From an uncultured Clostridia bacterium (GTDB taxonomy: Bacteria; Bacillota; Clostridia; Oscillospirales; Ruminococcaceae): a DNA stretch of 62,142 bases. Shown piece by piece: positions 58,151 through 62,142 of this stretch. The translations under genes and the position numbers were made by a program. Within the stretch, counting starts at the first letter, position 1; the number at the start of each line of letters is the position of its first letter. Location of the stretch: contig CALERQ010000194.1 of assembly GCA_937907305.1 (NCBI GenBank), positions 1-62,142 on the forward strand, read 5' to 3'. Under the pieces are notes generated by a model. That model was not told the DNA's origin and ran no database searches. It saw only the letters and a list, made by a program, of their open reading frames with translations.

Positions 58151-59029
58151 TTACACCTTCTCATTCATTGTTTTACCCAGGAGGCCAGTGGGCTTGACCA
58201 CCAGGACCAGGACCAGTACGCCAAAGACGATGGCATCGGCCCAAAGGGTAGAAATATAAGTTTTGGAGAGCTGCTCGATGAGGCCGAGCAGGATGCCGCC
58301 CAGCATGGCGCCGGGTACCGAGCCGATACCGCCGAATACAGCCGCCGTAAAGGCCTTGATGCCGGGCATGGCGCCGGTGGTGGGCTTGATGTAGATATAG
58401 GACATGCCATAGAAGATGCTGGCGACAGCAGCCAGCGCAGAGCCGATGGCAAAGGTGATGGAAATGGTGCGGTTGACACTGATGCCCATGAGCGCGGCGG
58501 CGGCTTTATCCTCGCTGACGGCCCGCATGGCCTTGCCCATACGGGTGCGGTTGATGAAGAAGGAAAGCACCACCATGATGAGCGCGGTGACCAGCAGGGT
58601 GAGGATGGTGATGCCATCGATGGTGACGCTGCCGAGGGTGACCTGGCCCAGCTGAACAATGGTGGGATAGGCTTTCTGCTGGGAACCGAAAAGGATCAGG
58701 GCGAGGTTCTGCAAAAAGTAGCTGACGCCGATGGCGGTGATGAGCACGCTGAGGGGCGGCGCCTGGCGCAGCGGCTTATAGGCCAAAAATTCGATGAGGA
58801 CGCCGAGCAGCGCACAGATAAGGATGCTGAGCAGCACGGCGATGAGGGGCGGCAGGCCCATCTGCGCCACAGCGATGATGCCGGCGTAAGCGCCGATCAT
58901 GATGATATCGCCGTGGGCAAAGTTCAGCATCTTGGCGATGCCGTACACCATGGTGTAGCCCAGCGCGATGAGGGCATAAATGCTGCCCAGACTGAGTCCG
59001 CTGATTAAGGTTTGGATAAAGTGAGTCAT
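58151..59029 (-). CDS. livH: Branched-chain amino acid ABC transporter permease LivH
   Basis: 292 residues, eight membrane helices. LISGLSLGSIYALIALGYTMVYGI at the start, LNFAHGDIIMIGAY and AAVFGGIGSVPGAMLGG are diagnostic. It dimerises with LivM to form the channel. Confidence 0.95.
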   Translation of the reverse strand: MTHFIQTLISGLSLGSIYALIALGYTMVYGIAKMLNFAHGDIIMIGAYAGIIAVAQMGLPPLIAVLLSILICALLGVLIEFLAYKPLRQAPPLSVLITAIGVSYFLQNLALILFGSQQKAYPTIVQLGQVTLGSVTIDGITILTLLVTALIMVVLSFFINRTRMGKAMRAVSEDKAAAALMGISVNRTISITFAIGSALAAVASIFYGMSYIYIKPTTGAMPGIKAFTAAVFGGIGSVPGAMLGGILLGLIEQLSKTYISTLWADAIVFGVLVLVLVVKPTGLLGKTMNEKV

Positions 59030-59055
59030 GGTAAGTTCAATCCTTTAATAAGTAG

Positions 59056-59095
59056 GCTTGCTCCTCCGGACAGGAGACCTGCCCGGAGGGAGCCG
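59056..59095 (-). promoter_or_regulatory. Intercistronic hairpin between livK and livH
   Basis: CTCCGG and CCGGAG arms with an inner CAGG/CCTG; GGCT/AGCC extend the base. Probably lets livK be made in excess of the membrane genes, as is common for binding-protein transporters. Confidence 0.5.
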
Positions 59096-59145
59096 CTTTG
59101 AGGAGATTAGAGATAAGAAAGAAATGAAGAATGAAGATAGCTTAA

Positions 59146-60306
59146 TTAGTCCTGAGAATCAAACAGGGAGCCGACACCATCATAGTAGAGGATAGCGCTG
59201 GCGGGCTTATTGGTGTTGCCATCGGCGGTCCAGGTCATGGTGCCGGTAACACCCTCGACGGTGAGGGAGGTAAGAGCGGAAGCGAGTGCCGCGCCGCTGG
59301 TGGAGCCGGCTTTTTCGACGGCAGCCTTGATGACATAGATGGCGTCATAGGCATCGGCAGCGAACTGATCAGGGGTGGCACCGTAGGCTTCCTGGTACTT
59401 CTTGACGAAGCTCTGAACATTCTCAGCGGGGTTATCGGCAGCGAAGGGGGTGAGCATCAGAACGTTGTTGGCGATGGAAGTATCCTGCTCGACCTTGCCG
59501 AGGATGCCATCGAGGCCATCGGCACCGAAGAAGTAAACATCATCGGCAAACTTGCCGCGCGCCTGGGTGAGGAAAGTAGAGGCTTCCTCCGCGTAGAGGG
59601 GGATAAATACCAGCTTGACGCCGGAGCCCACCAACGCATTGACCTGGGTGGAGAAATCGGTATTGGTGGTGGAGGTGAAGGTCTGGGTCTCGGCGATGGT
59701 GATGCCCAGCTCGCCGCACTTCTCTACGAAAGCATTATACAGACCAACGGAATAATCGTTATCACTCTGATAGAGGATGCCAACGGTATCGACCATGTTG
59801 TTATCCTTGATGTACTGGGCAGCGGCAGCGCCCTGATAGGAATCGTAGAAGCAGATGCGGAAAGCCTTATCGTTGCCCTCGATGCACTTATCGGCGGAGC
59901 CGGAGGGGGTGAGCAGAAGAACATCATCATCACGGGCGGCGGCAACAACGGAGGCGTTTTCACCGGAGAGAACGCAGCCGAGGGAAACCTCCATGCCCCA
60001 GTCCATCAGCTTGCCATAGGCATTGACGGCGCTGTCGGATTTACCCTGGGAATCCTGATAGCTGAGTTCGACCTGCTTGCCAGCGATGCCGCCGGCTTCG
60101 TTGATCTCCTTGACGGCCAGCTCTGCGCCGTTCTTTTCGGACAGACCGTAGTTGGCATAAGCGCCGGTGAGGGGGCCGATGCCGCCGATCTTGACAGTGG
60201 TGGCGTCGGGGGTATCATTGCCGCCATTGTTGGCGGGTTCGCCGCCGCAGGCGGCCAGGGCTGCTACCATAAGAACAGCCATCATCATGCACAGAAACTT
60301 TTTCAT
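59146..60306 (-). CDS. livK: Branched-chain amino acid-binding lipoprotein LivK
   Basis: 386 residues, periplasmic-binding fold type I. Signal peptide with lipobox LAACGG (Cys near 20). Motifs IGGIGPLTGAYANYGLSEKNGAELAVKEIN, LSYQDSQGKSDSAVNAY and KVEQDTSIANNVLMLTPF fit Leu/Ile/Val-binding proteins. First gene of the operon; GGAGTAAAAC precedes the ATG. Confidence 0.95.
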   Translation of the reverse strand: MKKFLCMMMAVLMVAALAACGGEPANNGGNDTPDATTVKIGGIGPLTGAYANYGLSEKNGAELAVKEINEAGGIAGKQVELSYQDSQGKSDSAVNAYGKLMDWGMEVSLGCVLSGENASVVAAARDDDVLLLTPSGSADKCIEGNDKAFRICFYDSYQGAAAAQYIKDNNMVDTVGILYQSDNDYSVGLYNAFVEKCGELGITIAETQTFTSTTNTDFSTQVNALVGSGVKLVFIPLYAEEASTFLTQARGKFADDVYFFGADGLDGILGKVEQDTSIANNVLMLTPFAADNPAENVQSFVKKYQEAYGATPDQFAADAYDAIYVIKAAVEKAGSTSGAALASALTSLTVEGVTGTMTWTADGNTNKPASAILYYDGVGSLFDSQD

Positions 60307-60348
60307 TTTGTTTTACTCCTTTGCTTTTCTAATTTAGAACATATATAC

Positions 60349-60379
60349 AAAAAACGGTTCTGCCGTTTGGCAGAACCGC
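60349..60379 (-). terminator. Rho-independent terminator
   Basis: CGGTTCTGCC (60355-60364) pairs with GGCAGAACCG (60369-60378); on the minus strand TTTTTTGTAT follows. Ends the small membrane gene before livK. Confidence 0.85.
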
Positions 60380-60397
60380 TTACTGTATCGGGAACAG

Positions 60398-60622
60398 TTA
60401 TCGCAAATTCATTCCAAGAACGGCCAATATGAACGGCATCATAATCAGCAGGGGCAGTCGAATAATGCCCAGCAGGCTAATAATGACGGCAACAAAAATG
60501 GACGCCATAACCATGGCGCCCATAATAATGACGATATTGGCAGAAGCGGCGCAGGCAGAAGAAGCCTCTGTGCATGCAGAAGCGAAGTGATGATTCTGAT
60601 GGGCGGTAGCGAACTTCATCAT
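60398..60622 (-). CDS. Small membrane protein with His/Cys-rich N-terminus, 74 aa
   Basis: ATG 60622 lies seven bases after AAAGGAG. The first 25 residues are rich in His, Cys and Ala (ATAHQNHHFASACTEASSAC); two hydrophobic segments follow (about 27-47 and 50-72). A consensus promoter and a terminator frame it, so it is its own unit. It may be a small metal- or stress-related membrane protein; function unknown. Confidence 0.68.
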   Translation of the reverse strand: MMKFATAHQNHHFASACTEASSACAASANIVIIMGAMVMASIFVAVIISLLGIIRLPLLIMMPFILAVLGMNLR

Positions 60623-60674
60623 GCCGGGGCTCCTTTCCTTCACCGTTTGGGGTGAATCAATCTTTGATGCTGCC

Positions 60675-60703
60675 ATTTTAGCGCTTTAGTTTGCTGCTGT
60701 CAA
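60675..60703 (-). promoter_or_regulatory. Sigma-A promoter of the small membrane gene
   Basis: On the minus strand TTGACA (60703-60698), 17 bases, TAAAAT (60680-60675). Confidence 0.7.
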
Positions 60704-60836
60704 GACTAAAAAACTGACAAATGCACACAGGAAAACCGATAAAATTTTCGACAACAGGGAGAAAATACACAAATAGGGGGAGATTTATACTGCTTTGTGT
60801 GAAGAAAATTTATCGAGCGCTAAGAAACCATAAATA

Positions 60837-62142
60837 TTACTGCGGGAAGTCATCCAGCCGGTGGAGGACTTTTTTGAGGAAGAACAGCGAGGAAATAAGG
60901 CAGACGACCTCCGCGATGGGGAAGGCCAGCCAGACATCATCCAACACACCGGTGAGGGAGAACAGATACGCCACCGGGATGAGCACGATGAGCTGACGCC
61001 CCAGTGAGACCAGCATGCTGTACATGCTTTTACCCAGGGCCTGGAACACGCTGCTGGCAACGATGCTGACGGCGGCCAGCGGGTAGGTGAAGGAGGTGAT
61101 GCGGAAGGCCGGGATGCCAATGGCGATCATGGCTTCGGAGGCATCGAACAGGCGGAGCAGCGGTACCGGCAGGAAGAAGAACGCGGCCCAGCCCAGCAGC
61201 ATGATGGTGACGGCGGTGATGGTGGAAGTGCGGATGGCCTGATGGATGCGGCCGCGGTTGCGGGCGCCGTAATTGTAGGCGACAATGGGCACAACGGCGT
61301 TATTGAGGCCGAAGAGCGGCATGAAGAAGAAGCTGTTGAGCTTGAAGTAGACGCCGTAGACCGCCGACGCGGTGGTGCTGAACGCCAGCAGGATCTGATT
61401 CATGAGGTAGGTGGTGACCGAGCCGATGGCGGTCATCAAAATGGAGGGGAAGCCGATGGAATAGATCTCGCCGATGAGGGGGAAATTGAAGCGGATCTTT
61501 TTGAGATTGACACGGACATCGGTATTGTGCTTCTGATTGAGGATAATGCCCAGCGCCGCGGCGACCAGTTGGCCGATGATGGTGGCATAGGCAGCGCCCT
61601 GAACCCCCATGGCCGGGCAGCCGAGGAGGCCAAAAATCATGATGGGATCGAGAATAATATTGATGATGGCGCCGATGCCCTGAATGAACATGGTGATGAG
61701 GGTTTGACCGGTGCCCTGCAGCATCCGCTCGGCGGTGATCTCCACAAAGATGCCAATGGAGCCGATGCAGACGATGGAAAGATACTGGGCGCCGTATTCC
61801 GCGATGATGGGGGAAACGCCTTTTTGCATGGAGAAGTAGAGCTGAGAGCCGAAAACCCCGAACAGCGCGAATACCACGGCGGTGCAGATGGAAAGCAGCA
61901 GGCCGACATTGGCGACTTCCTCGGCGGCCTCACGGTTTTTCTCGCCCAGGCGGCGGGAAAGCAGGGCGTTCATACCCACGCCGGTGCCGGTGGCAAAGGC
62001 GATCATGAGGTTCTGAACGGGGAAGGCCAGCGAAACGGCGGTGAGGGCATCCTCGCTGATGCGGGAGACGAAAATGCTATCCACGATATTATAGAGGGCC
62101 TGGATGAGCATGGAGATGATGAGCGGCAGGGCCATATTGAAG
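60837..62142 (-). CDS. MATE-family efflux transporter (5' end cut by window)
   Basis: At least 434 residues in about twelve membrane helices; the frame is open to the window edge and the first residues (usually a dozen) are missing. LPLIISMLIQALYNIVDSIFVSRISEDALTAVSLAFP is the first helix pair typical of bacterial NorM/DinF-like MATE proteins, which export drugs or metabolites against sodium or protons. A second, parallel half begins near SIGFPSILMTAIGSV. Confidence 0.93.
   Translation of the reverse strand, partial: FNMALPLIISMLIQALYNIVDSIFVSRISEDALTAVSLAFPVQNLMIAFATGTGVGMNALLSRRLGEKNREAAEEVANVGLLLSICTAVVFALFGVFGSQLYFSMQKGVSPIIAEYGAQYLSIVCIGSIGIFVEITAERMLQGTGQTLITMFIQGIGAIINIILDPIMIFGLLGCPAMGVQGAAYATIIGQLVAAALGIILNQKHNTDVRVNLKKIRFNFPLIGEIYSIGFPSILMTAIGSVTTYLMNQILLAFSTTASAVYGVYFKLNSFFFMPLFGLNNAVVPIVAYNYGARNRGRIHQAIRTSTITAVTIMLLGWAAFFFLPVPLLRLFDASEAMIAIGIPAFRITSFTYPLAAVSIVASSVFQALGKSMYSMLVSLGRQLIVLIPVAYLFSLTGVLDDVWLAFPIAEVVCLISSLFFLKKVLHRLDDFPQ

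Overview
The window looks like chromosome from a GC-rich, anaerobic Gram-positive gut Clostridium relative, most like the Oscillospiraceae/Ruminococcaceae. This rests on the gene set (Rex, a T-box leader, DnaD/DnaI-type replication proteins, 4-hydroxybutyrate fermentation, EFR1-type ferredoxin), the AGGAGG ribosome binding sites and the dispersed GC-rich intergenic repeats. No marker fixes the genus.

Layout. 1-560 is repeat-rich intergenic DNA. 566-2513 holds three uncharacterised membrane or membrane-anchored proteins. 3159-16051 is a catabolic locus: a PAS/AAA+ regulator lacking the sigma-54 contact loop, a set of GTTGC-N6-GCAAC sites, a sigma-A promoter, then a permease, 4-hydroxybutyrate dehydrogenase, 4-hydroxybutyryl-CoA dehydratase, an Nfu-like protein, a small Cys protein, 4-hydroxybutyrate CoA-transferase, a GntP-family permease, a crotonase, a fused two-domain CoA-transferase and a flavodoxin/ferredoxin protein. 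Together they would turn succinate semialdehyde or 4-hydroxybutyrate into crotonyl-CoA for butyrate formation. Strong hairpins sit between several of these cistrons.

16103-22409 holds a KdpDE-like two-component pair with a shortened kinase, a 48-residue membrane protein, a hydrolase, a USP-like protein, Rex and RsmA. 22786-26253 is tRNA-Leu followed by a phage-like accessory patch: clustered hairpins, an XRE repressor facing an operator-bearing promoter, a 176-bp tandem repeat, a DUF6273-like protein, and XhlA-like and holin-like proteins. 26797-29922 is a T-box-controlled ABC transporter of the TrpXYZ type. 30145-46188 is mostly housekeeping: a J-domain cassette, NfeD/SPFH, Tdk, YbaK, S6-SSB-S18, RF2, TcdA, DnaI/DnaD, small proteins and tRNA-Val. 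47118-54202 is a radical SAM protein and the F1Fo ATP synthase operon. 54425-62142 is RlmA, a Liv-type branched-chain amino acid ABC transporter (livKHMGF, minus strand), a small membrane protein and a partial MATE exporter.

The two observations I rate highest are these. (1) The ATP synthase operon has no separate delta gene; the C-terminal domain of delta is fused in frame to the N-terminus of alpha. (2) Four intergenic loci fold into the same perfect four-way cloverleaf (one outer stem and three short hairpins) although most of their arm sequences differ. A second family of composite intergenic repeats recurs at four places and even supplies the 3' end of rsmA.
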